Position numbers and translations under genes: made by a program. A model generated the notes under the pieces. That model had not been told where the DNA came from, made no database searches, and saw nothing but the letters and a program-made list of their open reading frames with translations. Below are positions 1 to 7,728 of a DNA stretch of 64,000 bases, one piece after another (within the stretch, counting starts at the first letter, position 1; the number at the start of each line of letters is the position of its first letter). The stretch comes from Paludibacteraceae bacterium (GTDB taxonomy: Bacteria > Bacteroidota > Bacteroidia > Bacteroidales > Paludibacteraceae), in assembly GCA_905235505.1 (NCBI GenBank), contig CAJOMJ010000029.1:1-64000 (forward strand), given 5' to 3'.

Positions 1-532
1 CGTTAGCCTGCATCATCTTGCGTGCTTCGCCTTTGGAGGGGAAGATTTGTGTTTTCTCTGCCAGCAGTTCAAGAGGTGCAATGCCTGCTTCGAGTTCGGT
101 TTTGCTTATTTCATATTGGGGCACACCTTCGAACACTTGCAGGAGGGTCTCTTCGTCAAGGCGGAGAAGAGAGTCCTTCGTAGCATTGCCGAAGAGGATG
201 TTGGATGCTTCTACTGCAGCATTATAGTCTTCCTCCGAGTGTACCATGATAGTAACTTCTTTGGCAAGGCGTTTCTGAAGGATGCGGAGGTGCGGAGCCT
301 CTCTGTGTTCGGATATAAGCGAGTCGATTTCTTCTTTGTCGAGTGCAGTGAATATCTTGATATAACGCTCTGCATCTGCATCGGAGACATTGAGCCAGAA
401 CTGGTAGAACTTGTATGGCGAAGTGTAGCGGCGATCGAGCCAGATGTTTCCTGACTCTGTCTTGCCGAACTTGCCTCCGTCGGCTTTGGTGATGAGAGGA
501 CAGGTGAGAGCAAACGCTGTTTTGCCGTTCAT
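1..532 (-). CDS. tyrS: Tyrosyl-tRNA synthetase, C-terminal part (frameshifted, runs off window)
   Basis: This reading frame continues the tyrosyl-tRNA synthetase that begins at 1170, but one base out of phase. It opens with [18 protein letters not shown], then the KMSKS-equivalent loop (KFGKTESG) that stabilises the adenylate transition state, then the anticodon-binding helical domain. At the window edge it reaches the start of the S4-like RNA-binding domain ([11 protein letters not shown]). It has no start codon of its own that fits the family; it is joined to the upstream part if one A is added to the AAAA run at 532-535 (TTTT on the plus strand). The last ~40 residues of a normal ~430-residue TyrS lie outside the window. 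Confidence 0.88.
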   Translation of the reverse strand, partial: MNGKTAFALTCPLITKADGGKFGKTESGNIWLDRRYTSPYKFYQFWLNVSDADAERYIKIFTALDKEEIDSLISEHREAPHLRILQKRLAKEVTIMVHSEEDYNAAVEASNILFGNATKDSLLRLDEETLLQVFEGVPQYEISKTELEAGIAPLELLAEKTQIFPSKGEARKMMQAN

Positions 533-1170
533 TTTGGCATGAGTTCGATGCCTGTGGTTATATTGCCCCATTGGTCGGAGCCGCCCATCTGCATGAGGCA
601 GTTCTTATGCTCGTTGAGCCATACGAAATCGTAACCTTGGAGCAGTTGGTAGGTGAACTCGGTGAAAGACATGCCCTGCGAATACTCTCCGTTGAAACGC
701 TTCTTGACGGAGTCTTTTGCCATCATATAGTTGACAGTGATGAGTTTGCCAACGTCTCTTGTGAAGTCGAGGAAGGTGAAATCTTTCATCCAGTCGTAGT
801 TGTTGACGAGTTCGGCGGCATTGGGTGCATCGCTATCGAAGTCAAGGAATTTGCTAAGTTGCTTTTTGATACACTCCTGATTATGGCGCAATGTATCCTC
901 TGTGAGCAGGTTACGCTCGGCAGACTTGCCTGAGGGGTCACCAATCATGCCTGTTGCTCCACCGATGAGGGCAATAGGTTTGTGTCCGCACCGTTGCAGG
1001 TGACGAAGCATCATGATACCGCAGAGATGACCGATATGCAGCGAATCGGCTGTAGGGTCGATACCAACGTATGCTGTAGTCTGTTCTTTCAGTAGTTGTT
1101 CTTCTGTACCGGGCATGATATCCTGGAGCATGCCTCTCCAACGCAGTTCTTCTACAAAATTCTTCTTCAT
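529..1170 (-). CDS. tyrS: Tyrosyl-tRNA synthetase, N-terminal part (ends at an apparent frameshift)
   Basis: Class I aminoacyl-tRNA synthetase that charges tRNA-Tyr in the cytoplasm. The 213-residue frame has the Rossmann catalytic core: the HIGH motif (SLHIGHLCG, about residues 43-51), the [14 protein letters not shown] segment and the tyrosine-binding QGYDFVWLN and GGSDQWGN motifs. It stops abruptly after ...TGIELMPK, exactly where the family continues with (R/K)[10 protein letters not shown]; that continuation is present one frame away at 1-532. The start at 1170 fits the family ([21 protein letters not shown]). The gene is essential, so the break is more probably a sequencing or assembly indel at a homopolymer than a true mutation. 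Confidence 0.9.
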   Translation of the reverse strand: MKKNFVEELRWRGMLQDIMPGTEEQLLKEQTTAYVGIDPTADSLHIGHLCGIMMLRHLQRCGHKPIALIGGATGMIGDPSGKSAERNLLTEDTLRHNQECIKKQLSKFLDFDSDAPNAAELVNNYDWMKDFTFLDFTRDVGKLITVNYMMAKDSVKKRFNGEYSQGMSFTEFTYQLLQGYDFVWLNEHKNCLMQMGGSDQWGNITTGIELMPK

Positions 1171-1225
1171 ATATTATGTATGCTTGATTACTATGTTATT
1201 ATCTATTGGCTTTCCGTATCAGGTA

Positions 1226-3214
1226 TCAATAGTCCGTATTGTTGCCGGATTTATATTTTTTCTCCAGTTCGCGAGCTCTCCGGAGAACCTCAGCCTCAGA
1301 CAGGTCGTCGAAGGTGCTGTATATGTCAGGAATCATGACAGTGAGTCCGGGATGTATGAGCGACGGGTCTTTTATCTTGTCAGCGTTGGCCTCGTAGATA
1401 TAAACCCAGAACAATCGTTCACCGAACCAACGGCGTGAAATCTGTGCAAGACGGCTACCCGGTTTCACTGTCTCCTCGCCGATGAACTTGTTGTATTGGA
1501 GATAGTTGATGTCGGAACGCTTGCGGTTGGGAGCAGTATTGATGTCGGAGTTGTGTTGTGTCTGATTGTTTTGTGTAACCGAGGCGGATGACAGGTGGTT
1601 ATCGTCTTCTGCACCAACAGGTACGATCTCTACACGGCGGTCCTTGGAGTATTGATGCTGCTCTTCGTTGTAGCGGTAAGGCTCGTTGGCTCCGAGAGAG
1701 CGAACGGTCATTTGGCTTGCAGGTACGCCTTTGAGTCTGAGCAGTCGGGCAACAGCCTGAGCACGTTTCATGGCTAAGCGTTGGTTGTAACTGTCGGTAC
1801 CTATCTTGCAGGCGTGACCATTGATATTGACATGCAGGTCAGGGTCGGCAAGCAGTGCCTGTGCCACAGTGTCTATGACGTCAAACGGCTCAAGAATAGG
1901 CTTGTAGTCATCGAAGTGGAACCAGATGACAGAGGGGGTAAGTTTACTGTCAAGTTTCTTTGCAGCCCGTTTGCCGTTCTGTGTGATGACCGGTTGGGTT
2001 TGAGTATCGGGATTCTGTTGCCGTGCCTCTTCTTCACGCTCAAACTCTTCATCCTCTTTTCTCAGTCGCTCCTCAGTTAAGTTGATGTATCTGCCGGAGT
2101 TTGCGGGGTCGGGGCAGATAGTGTCAATGCGTACAATCCAAGTGGTGTCCTTGGTATAGAAGTTGCCTATGACAGTGTCATGAACGGTCATATAGAGAGT
2201 GTCGCGTATGAAGATGGTATCGTGTACAACGATTGTATCGTATATCAGCAGAGTGTCGTTCTTCGTCACGAGTTTTTCCATCTCCTCTGCCTGTTTGCGT
2301 GCTTTTGCCTGCTTGCGTTCGTCTTTAGTCATGAGATGGGTCTGCAGACCTATCTTCAGCCCTACAGACCAAGGATGAACGGCTCCGATATGTTTCGTGC
2401 CCATCAATCCTTCATAAGGGTTCATGAAGTCAGTATGGTAGTCAGAGTTGCGGAATCCGAGGTCGGTAGCCTGGTCAGACTTCACGGTAGAGTGGTTGTT
2501 GATATAATAGTTGGCATATACGCCGATGGTAAGGTCGGTGAGCGGGTCAAGTTGGATTAGTGCGCCGAGTTCTGCAAATGCAGCAGCATTGATTTTGCAC
2601 ACCTTATTGTATATAGAGCCTTCTTGTGCACGCAGCAAAGGCTCTGTTTCAAAACGACCGGGCAGTTGTTCCATTACTACATCCCACTCAGGATAATAAC
2701 CGGAGTGAATCAGGTCGCCGCGATTGTGAACATAACTTGCATATACGGGAATGCCAGCTTTGACACCTGTGTTGAAATAGAAGCCTCCTTTGCCGGGTTT
2801 GGCTTTGAAACTGAGGGCAAGGGGTATCTCAAGCATGATGTCATGCTGCCGCTCGCGCCAGTTGCTGAAATCAACACGGTGGGTATAACTGTCGCCTTCG
2901 GTATCTGTCTGTCCTGCCCATGTCATCTGCTCTGTCAGGTTGGCTTGCGAGGTGTAGTATGACAGATGTACACCTGTTCCCAGACCGAACCACGGAAGGA
3001 AGAAATAGGTGTAGTGAATGTCGGCAGTAAAAGAGGGCATGAAAGTAGTAGTGTTTCCACCCTGCAGACTATAACCAAACTGACCAAGACCTCCGCCTAT
3101 GCCGAAATGCAGAAAGCTGCCTGTATCGTATCTTACAACAGTTGTATCAGCAGGTTCGGCTGCCATGATAGACAAAGAAAAGAGAACGGCTAATATTGTA
3201 GTAAACTTCTTCAT
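1226..3214 (-). CDS. Outer-membrane beta-barrel protein with OmpA and LysM domains
   Basis: A 662-residue envelope protein. The order is a signal peptide (residues 1-18), a predicted outer-membrane beta-barrel (about 20-295), a linker rich in repeated DTI/DTV units (about 315-360), an OmpA-like domain (about 425-540) and a C-terminal LysM-like domain (about 600-650, GSRLAQISRRWFG...IHPGLTVMIPD). Both C-terminal domains are peptidoglycan-binding folds, so the protein should tie the outer membrane to the cell wall. In the OmpA loop the usual GHTD is GHAC, so the Asp that normally contacts diaminopimelate is missing, whereas the later Arg (MKRA) is kept. It lies 12 bp downstream of a T9SS cargo gene and is probably co-transcribed with it. 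The cargo pairing resembles the OmpA/IgGFc operon at 12-20 kb. Confidence 0.85.
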   Translation of the reverse strand: MKKFTTILAVLFSLSIMAAEPADTTVVRYDTGSFLHFGIGGGLGQFGYSLQGGNTTTFMPSFTADIHYTYFFLPWFGLGTGVHLSYYTSQANLTEQMTWAGQTDTEGDSYTHRVDFSNWRERQHDIMLEIPLALSFKAKPGKGGFYFNTGVKAGIPVYASYVHNRGDLIHSGYYPEWDVVMEQLPGRFETEPLLRAQEGSIYNKVCKINAAAFAELGALIQLDPLTDLTIGVYANYYINNHSTVKSDQATDLGFRNSDYHTDFMNPYEGLMGTKHIGAVHPWSVGLKIGLQTHLMTKDERKQAKARKQAEEMEKLVTKNDTLLIYDTIVVHDTIFIRDTLYMTVHDTVIGNFYTKDTTWIVRIDTICPDPANSGRYINLTEERLRKEDEEFEREEEARQQNPDTQTQPVITQNGKRAAKKLDSKLTPSVIWFHFDDYKPILEPFDVIDTVAQALLADPDLHVNINGHACKIGTDSYNQRLAMKRAQAVARLLRLKGVPASQMTVRSLGANEPYRYNEEQHQYSKDRRVEIVPVGAEDDNHLSSASVTQNNQTQHNSDINTAPNRKRSDINYLQYNKFIGEETVKPGSRLAQISRRWFGERLFWVYIYEANADKIKDPSLIHPGLTVMIPDIYSTFDDLSEAEVLRRARELEKKYKSGNNTDY

Positions 3215-3226
3215 GTTGCAACCTCC

Positions 3227-4624
3227 TTATTTAACTATCAGTTTAACACTCTCTTTGCCTACTGAGGCAGAAGACAGACTAATCACATACACACCCGGCT
3301 TGAGCGGCGATTGGATGGAAATATCCTCTTTTTGCTTGGCGGTGGTCAAGACCGTTCGCCCTGCCATATCAGTGACTCTCAGTTCTCCTGCTCCGGCAGA
3401 ACTGATGTTGATGGTTTGACCTGTATATGCCAATGCCGGACAGATGTGTAATGCAGATGATTGTCTGCTTTCTATAACAGGTCTGCGTTCTATCTCGCAA
3501 CTGCGATACTCATTGCCAGCAGTGTCGGTCATTACAACATAATAGAAGCCGTTCAAGCCGCCTTCTTCATAGTATACCTGCGAGGTTTGTCCCTCCAGTA
3601 TCTTGCCGTTTTTGTACCATTGGTATGCTTTGAAACGCAAGTCGTTCTCGCAATCGGGTGTGCAGTTCTTGTCGTTGTTGTCCACGAACAAGACGTCATT
3701 CCATTTCTCTTGCAGGAAACCGGCGAGGGTGAGGGTAAACTGCTGTGAATAGAGGTTGCTGCTGCAACCGTCAGCACTATTCTTGTCGTAGAACTGCAGG
3801 GTGATACCATACTCAAGCATCTGTGTAGTGGGTAGCGGAAGACTGATGGTATTGTCAGCAGTCAAATCAATATCGGTGTCTGCAAATCCGACACTCTTTG
3901 CCGTTGCATCGAAGGTTATATGGCAGGCGTTGGGTGCACCTTTTATTATACGATAGGTTATTTGCAGGTTGTCGTCGGTTTGGCACACACTCCCCAGTTC
4001 GTCCACTTCCACCTCGGGGATATCGGCAAGTTGGCAGCGTATAGTGTGCTGATGAACACAGCCGAGTTCGGTTCTGTCGTAGAATACGCGTTCGAGAGTG
4101 TCTGCCCTGAAAATACATGTCTCCACTCTGCCATCGTAGTATGTATAAGTGCAGACAGCGGGAAGGTCGTTGATACAGTAGGTTACGACGGAGTCGGTAT
4201 ATTCATTCCGGGCCACGGTGAAAGTGCACATACCATCACTCTCTTGCCATGTCTGCCCGTCGGTAGTGACTATTCGTTTCAAGTGGAAAGTAGAAGGAAT
4301 GGGTATAGCAGGGTAGTCAGAGGGTGAGAACAGGAAACTCAGATTCTCCGTGTTGTAATTGAGAGTGTCAACCATGGTCTCGAGAGCGTTTTCGTCCACT
4401 ACACTCAGCAGGTAGGCATATTGTTGTGTTGCTCCCAATGTAGCACTTTTGATGTTTTCTGCTGTCATTTCCACGTGCGTTTCGGCTTTATCCATACAAA
4501 GTATGTCGGTGTAGTTGCCTATGATGCCTGCATCAGGTGTGGCAACGATCTCACACACAGCAGGCTCGAGATAAACCCCGATGAATGCGAATAAGATAGA
4601 TGCTATCTGTATATTTCTACGCAT
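3227..4624 (-). CDS. Secreted protein with T9SS C-terminal sorting domain
   Basis: A 465-residue protein with an N-terminal signal peptide (about residues 1-24). The body consists of beta-rich Ig-like segments and many cysteines (for example SVCQTDDN, DKNCTPDCEND). The C-terminus (about 395-465) has the pattern of a T9SS type A sorting domain: LRVTDMAGRTV, then LKPGVYVISL and a terminal Lys-rich strand (ESVKLIVK). It should therefore be exported across the outer membrane and attached to the surface. The middle resembles parts of the proteins at 12237 and 17176 (a WNDVLFVDN...YQWYKNGK segment recurs as WDDVLVVPN...FQWLKDG), so these three belong to one local family. It is the first gene of a two-gene unit with the OmpA-LysM protein. 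Specific function unknown. Confidence 0.8.
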   Translation of the reverse strand: MRRNIQIASILFAFIGVYLEPAVCEIVATPDAGIIGNYTDILCMDKAETHVEMTAENIKSATLGATQQYAYLLSVVDENALETMVDTLNYNTENLSFLFSPSDYPAIPIPSTFHLKRIVTTDGQTWQESDGMCTFTVARNEYTDSVVTYCINDLPAVCTYTYYDGRVETCIFRADTLERVFYDRTELGCVHQHTIRCQLADIPEVEVDELGSVCQTDDNLQITYRIIKGAPNACHITFDATAKSVGFADTDIDLTADNTISLPLPTTQMLEYGITLQFYDKNSADGCSSNLYSQQFTLTLAGFLQEKWNDVLFVDNNDKNCTPDCENDLRFKAYQWYKNGKILEGQTSQVYYEEGGLNGFYYVVMTDTAGNEYRSCEIERRPVIESRQSSALHICPALAYTGQTINISSAGAGELRVTDMAGRTVLTTAKQKEDISIQSPLKPGVYVISLSSASVGKESVKLIVK

Positions 4625-4650
4625 AATACCTCTATTTAATAATTTGTGCG

Positions 4651-4682
4651 CAAAGGTACTAAATTTGTGCTACACTCACAAG
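4651..4682 (-). promoter_or_regulatory. Bacteroidota promoter for the T9SS cargo/OmpA-LysM unit
   Basis: On the minus strand the -7 element TACCTTTG (4651-4658) is preceded, 20 bp upstream, by CTTG (4679-4682), close to the TTTG -33 element. The start codon at 4624 lies about 26 bp downstream. Confidence 0.65.
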
Positions 4683-4718
4683 AAAAACAAAGAAAAAACA
4701 CTTTTTTCTTACTTAAAT

Positions 4719-4750
4719 GTTGCATAATTGAAAAACTTGCCGTACCTTTG
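4719..4750 (+). promoter_or_regulatory. Promoter of tRNA-Gln
   Basis: GTTG (4719-4722), 20 bp spacer, TACCTTTG (4743-4750), ending 23 bp before the first base of the tRNA. It is divergent from the promoter at 4651-4682. Confidence 0.7.
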
Positions 4751-4773
4751 CAGCCGCTTTTGAGAAGGAGCAC

Positions 4774-4844
4774 TGCTTAGTGGTGTAATGGTAGCACTAC
4801 AGATTCTGGTTCTGTCTGTCTGGGTTCGAGTCCTGGCTAAGCAA
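4774..4844 (+). tRNA. tRNA-Gln (anticodon CTG)
   Basis: The sequence folds into a full cloverleaf: a 7-bp acceptor stem (TGCTTAG with CTAAGCA), a D arm closed by GTG/CAC, an anticodon stem ACAGA/TCTGT with loop TTCTGGT (anticodon CTG reading CAG), and a T arm with the TTCGAGT loop. The discriminator base is A; no CCA is encoded. An open frame running from the downstream TIR gene back into this tRNA is fortuitous. Confidence 0.95.
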
Positions 4845-4879
4845 CAAAGGAGACTAATTACGGTTAGTCTCTTTTTCTT

Positions 4880-4911
4880 TTTGTATATTCCAAATATATT
4901 TACTATCTTTG
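4880..4911 (+). promoter_or_regulatory. Promoter of the TIR-Sel1 gene
   Basis: A perfect Bacteroidota pair: TTTG (4880-4883), 20 bp, TATCTTTG (4904-4911). It lies between the tRNA and the ATG at 4980, showing that the TIR gene has its own promoter and that its start is downstream of 4911. Confidence 0.8.
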
Positions 4912-4979
4912 CATGCGAATATCTGTACTGCGTAGATTATTCCATATTTACTAAATATAATCAGATAGCCTTAATATAT

Positions 4980-7544
4980 ATGTACGACGTATTTATAAGT
5001 TACTCACGTAAAGACACTCCCGTCATTGACCGTATTGAAGAGGAATTCAAGAAATACGGTATCACTATGTTTATAGACCGCGCCGGTATTGATGCAGGTA
5101 CAGACTGGGCACAGACGATAGCCCAGGCATTGTATGATTCGGAGGTTGTTTTGTTCGTGTGGTCGGAGAATAGCAATACATCGGAGAATACCGCCAATGA
5201 GATAGCACTTGCCATAGAGTATCAGAAGACTATAGTACCTTTCAAGATAGGCGAGTTCAAGGCAGATTTCAAGTTGTCATACCGCCTGATAAGGTTCAAT
5301 CGTATTGACGCATTGCCTTACAATGAAGGCAAGGTGGTTGAACTGGGTCAGAAGATGGCCAAGCTGCTCGGTAAGAACAAGGTGGAGACGGCGCCTACTG
5401 CCGCACAAGCACCTATTGCACCTGCAGAACCTATTGTGCCAAAAGATGACAAGCGCTTAGAGTTGAAATATAAAACAGGCAAGGACGCTCTGCTCGGATT
5501 CCAGTTGGAGGAAGCAGTGAAAGACCTTGCAGAACCTGCAATAAAGAACTATAAGGATGCGCGTCTGTTGTTGTCATATATTGTGACGAAAGGGCCACGT
5601 ATCCTACATCTGAGCAAGGAGGTGTTCAAGCCATTCTATGATGCGGCAGAGCAGCAGAACGGGTATGCCTTGTTCGTAATCGCCTGTGTGGCATTATATA
5701 TAGAGGTAGACCATGATACGACATACGGATATGGGCGTCTGAGTGCTGACACGGGAGATGACTATGGATTGTATTGGCTTTCGGAGTGCTATGACAGAGG
5801 TTTCGGAGTGAAGAAAGATAATCGTGAGGGAGAGAACTACAGGCAACAGGCAATAGACAAGGGCAATGTGCCTGCACTGTTGCTGCACGCAAGGAACCTG
5901 CAGTTCGGTTGGACAATAAAGAAGAACCCCAAGAAGGGTTTCAGTATATTGCAGATGTTAGCGGAGAAAGAGATACCCGAGGCAGTGTACAGATTGGCAT
6001 ACAGTTACGAGACAGGGACGGGGATACAGAAGGACGAGAAGAAAGCAGAGGAGTTGTACTATAAGGCGATAGAACTCGGATATATGGAGGGGTATGATTC
6101 AATTGCCGCGTTGCATACATTTGAAGGTGGCAGGCTGACGGAGGACGAGAATGAGAAGAAAGCAGCATACGAGTTACTGATGAAAGGCACCAAATATAAC
6201 GAGACTTCCTGCATCAGTTCGTTGGCTAACGGATATTATTACGGCACGTTTGTAAAGCAGGATTACACTCAGGCAATGCGTTGGTACAAGAAAGCTGCAC
6301 AATACGGCGACGGCTTTGCATACTACATGATATCATACATGAATTACTACGGCAATGGTGTGGATGAGAACAATGAAGAGGCTTGGAAATGGGCAAAGCA
6401 AGGTGCAGAGCGCGGAATAGCCAACTGTATATATTTCAAGGGCGTGATATGCAAGGACGGCTATGCACCACAAGACCATCAAAAGTCGGATTGTATCCGT
6501 TTCTTTGAGGAAGCAGCGGACCTCGGCGGTTATGCGGGAGAACAGTCGTTACTGGAATTGTATGAGATATACCGTCCGAACTGGTATAGAATGTATCAGT
6601 TGAAGGAATATACGGAGTACGATTGGGTAGAGAAGAATGAAGAGAAGGCATTGGCAGCAATCAGACGCGCGGCCGAATATGACAATACTGATGCACAATA
6701 TCTTTATGCGGTAATATTGACAGATACCGACAGAGAGGACTCGGATGAGTTCACCGGTGTGGATATGCTTGAACAGGTGGCTCCGAGCCAGCCTCTTGCC
6801 TATCTGCGGCTCGCAATGCTCTCTCTTGACGGTATAGGACGGCCCTTCAGTCAGGATTATGCTGTGGAGATGTGTAATAAAGCGACTGAGGCAGAGGTTG
6901 ATAAGGCGCTTATATCGTATGTATTAGGAATGATTTCGGTGCAGATGCATGATGATGTGAAACCCAATGCGGAGAATAAGAGTGAATTTGATGAGATTCT
7001 CAATACGTTCAAGCCATGTATTGACAAACGTATGATAGAGGCATACGACCCGTACGTAGAGACGTTGTTCTCGCTTATATGCGCCTCCGATATTGATACG
7101 ACAGCAGATACGAGTGCACCTGCTGCAACCGGCAAAGAAGGCGTGCATGCCGATACATCCGTACCTGACATGATATTTATCTTCAAGTCGTGGAGTAATA
7201 CCCCTGCTGCAACTGCACCCGAGAGAAATATAGTATCGGGTTCAGCATATAATGATATGTTATTTGATGTGGTATCGGCATATTCTTCGGAACTCGGTTG
7301 GCCGCAGGCAATGTTCGACTTTGGAGTATGCTGCAAGTATGGTTTGGGTACTTCGGAAGATGAGGATAAGGCTATACAATACTACAAACAAGCCGCAGAA
7401 CGGGGCATACCGAAAGCTGCACTTAATCTTGGAAAGATATACTTTGACCATAATGACAAGAAAGAGGCGAAATACTGGTTCAGAAAAGCACTCGAGTTGG
7501 GGTATGATCAGGAAGAAGTAAGCGAATTGCTTGAACAGTGTTGA
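4980..7544 (+). CDS. TIR domain protein with Sel1 repeats
   Basis: An 854-residue cytoplasmic protein. Residues 1-135 are a TIR domain (MYDVFISYSRKD start, FIDRAGIDAG BB-loop region, then SENSNTSENTANEIALAIEYQ). Glu74 in NEIALA sits where bacterial NAD-cleaving TIR enzymes carry their catalytic Glu. A Pro/Ala-rich linker (about 198-215) follows. The rest is a solenoid of Sel1-type repeats with the A-xx-YY-GNGV/GxGI pattern (for example YRLAYSYETGTGIQKDEKKAEELYYKA). A spacer at about 700-760 is Thr/Ala-rich. The start was chosen at MYDVFISYS because upstream codons run into the tRNA and precede the promoter. TIR-Sel1 proteins are candidates for NAD-depleting immune effectors or for signalling scaffolds; no partner gene is adjacent, so the role is open. 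Confidence 0.88.
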   Translation: MYDVFISYSRKDTPVIDRIEEEFKKYGITMFIDRAGIDAGTDWAQTIAQALYDSEVVLFVWSENSNTSENTANEIALAIEYQKTIVPFKIGEFKADFKLSYRLIRFNRIDALPYNEGKVVELGQKMAKLLGKNKVETAPTAAQAPIAPAEPIVPKDDKRLELKYKTGKDALLGFQLEEAVKDLAEPAIKNYKDARLLLSYIVTKGPRILHLSKEVFKPFYDAAEQQNGYALFVIACVALYIEVDHDTTYGYGRLSADTGDDYGLYWLSECYDRGFGVKKDNREGENYRQQAIDKGNVPALLLHARNLQFGWTIKKNPKKGFSILQMLAEKEIPEAVYRLAYSYETGTGIQKDEKKAEELYYKAIELGYMEGYDSIAALHTFEGGRLTEDENEKKAAYELLMKGTKYNETSCISSLANGYYYGTFVKQDYTQAMRWYKKAAQYGDGFAYYMISYMNYYGNGVDENNEEAWKWAKQGAERGIANCIYFKGVICKDGYAPQDHQKSDCIRFFEEAADLGGYAGEQSLLELYEIYRPNWYRMYQLKEYTEYDWVEKNEEKALAAIRRAAEYDNTDAQYLYAVILTDTDREDSDEFTGVDMLEQVAPSQPLAYLRLAMLSLDGIGRPFSQDYAVEMCNKATEAEVDKALISYVLGMISVQMHDDVKPNAENKSEFDEILNTFKPCIDKRMIEAYDPYVETLFSLICASDIDTTADTSAPAATGKEGVHADTSVPDMIFIFKSWSNTPAATAPERNIVSGSAYNDMLFDVVSAYSSELGWPQAMFDFGVCCKYGLGTSEDEDKAIQYYKQAAERGIPKAALNLGKIYFDHNDKKEAKYWFRKALELGYDQEEVSELLEQC

Positions 7545-7570
7545 TATTCTCATAGATTAGAGGCGCCAAG

Positions 7571-7675
7571 ATGACAAAATACAAGAATATACTTTTCTCA
7601 GCCGATATTACCATCGGTACAGCAGACAAGCAACTCAATGCTTATTTGCGCAAGACTGCTACCCAAGTTGAATAA
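7571..7675 (+). CDS. Possible 34-residue small ORF
   Basis: ATG at 7571 opens a 34-codon frame (MTKYKNILFSADITIGTADK...) 26 bp after the TIR gene. Its last codons form the left arm of the terminator hairpin at 7657-7688, and no clear ribosome binding site precedes it. It may be a real small protein co-transcribed with the TIR gene or simply an open stretch. Confidence 0.25.
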   Translation: MTKYKNILFSADITIGTADKQLNAYLRKTATQVE

Positions 7676-7697
7676 CTTTCGGGTAGCATATTTTTTA
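7657..7697 (+). terminator. Rho-independent terminator after the TIR gene
   Basis: The stem TGCTACCC (7657-7664) pairs with GGGTAGCA (7681-7688). An inner stem AAGTT/AACTT (7665-7669 with 7674-7678) has loop GAAT. It is followed by TATTTTTTAT. Confidence 0.85.
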
Positions 7698-7728
7698 TAA
7701 TAAGAGACAAATAATTACAGTAATCAAT

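Noticed and set aside
4788..4979. N-terminal extension of the TIR gene
   Set aside because: It would run through the tRNA-Gln gene and the promoter at 4880-4911; the TIR domain begins exactly at the ATG at 4980.
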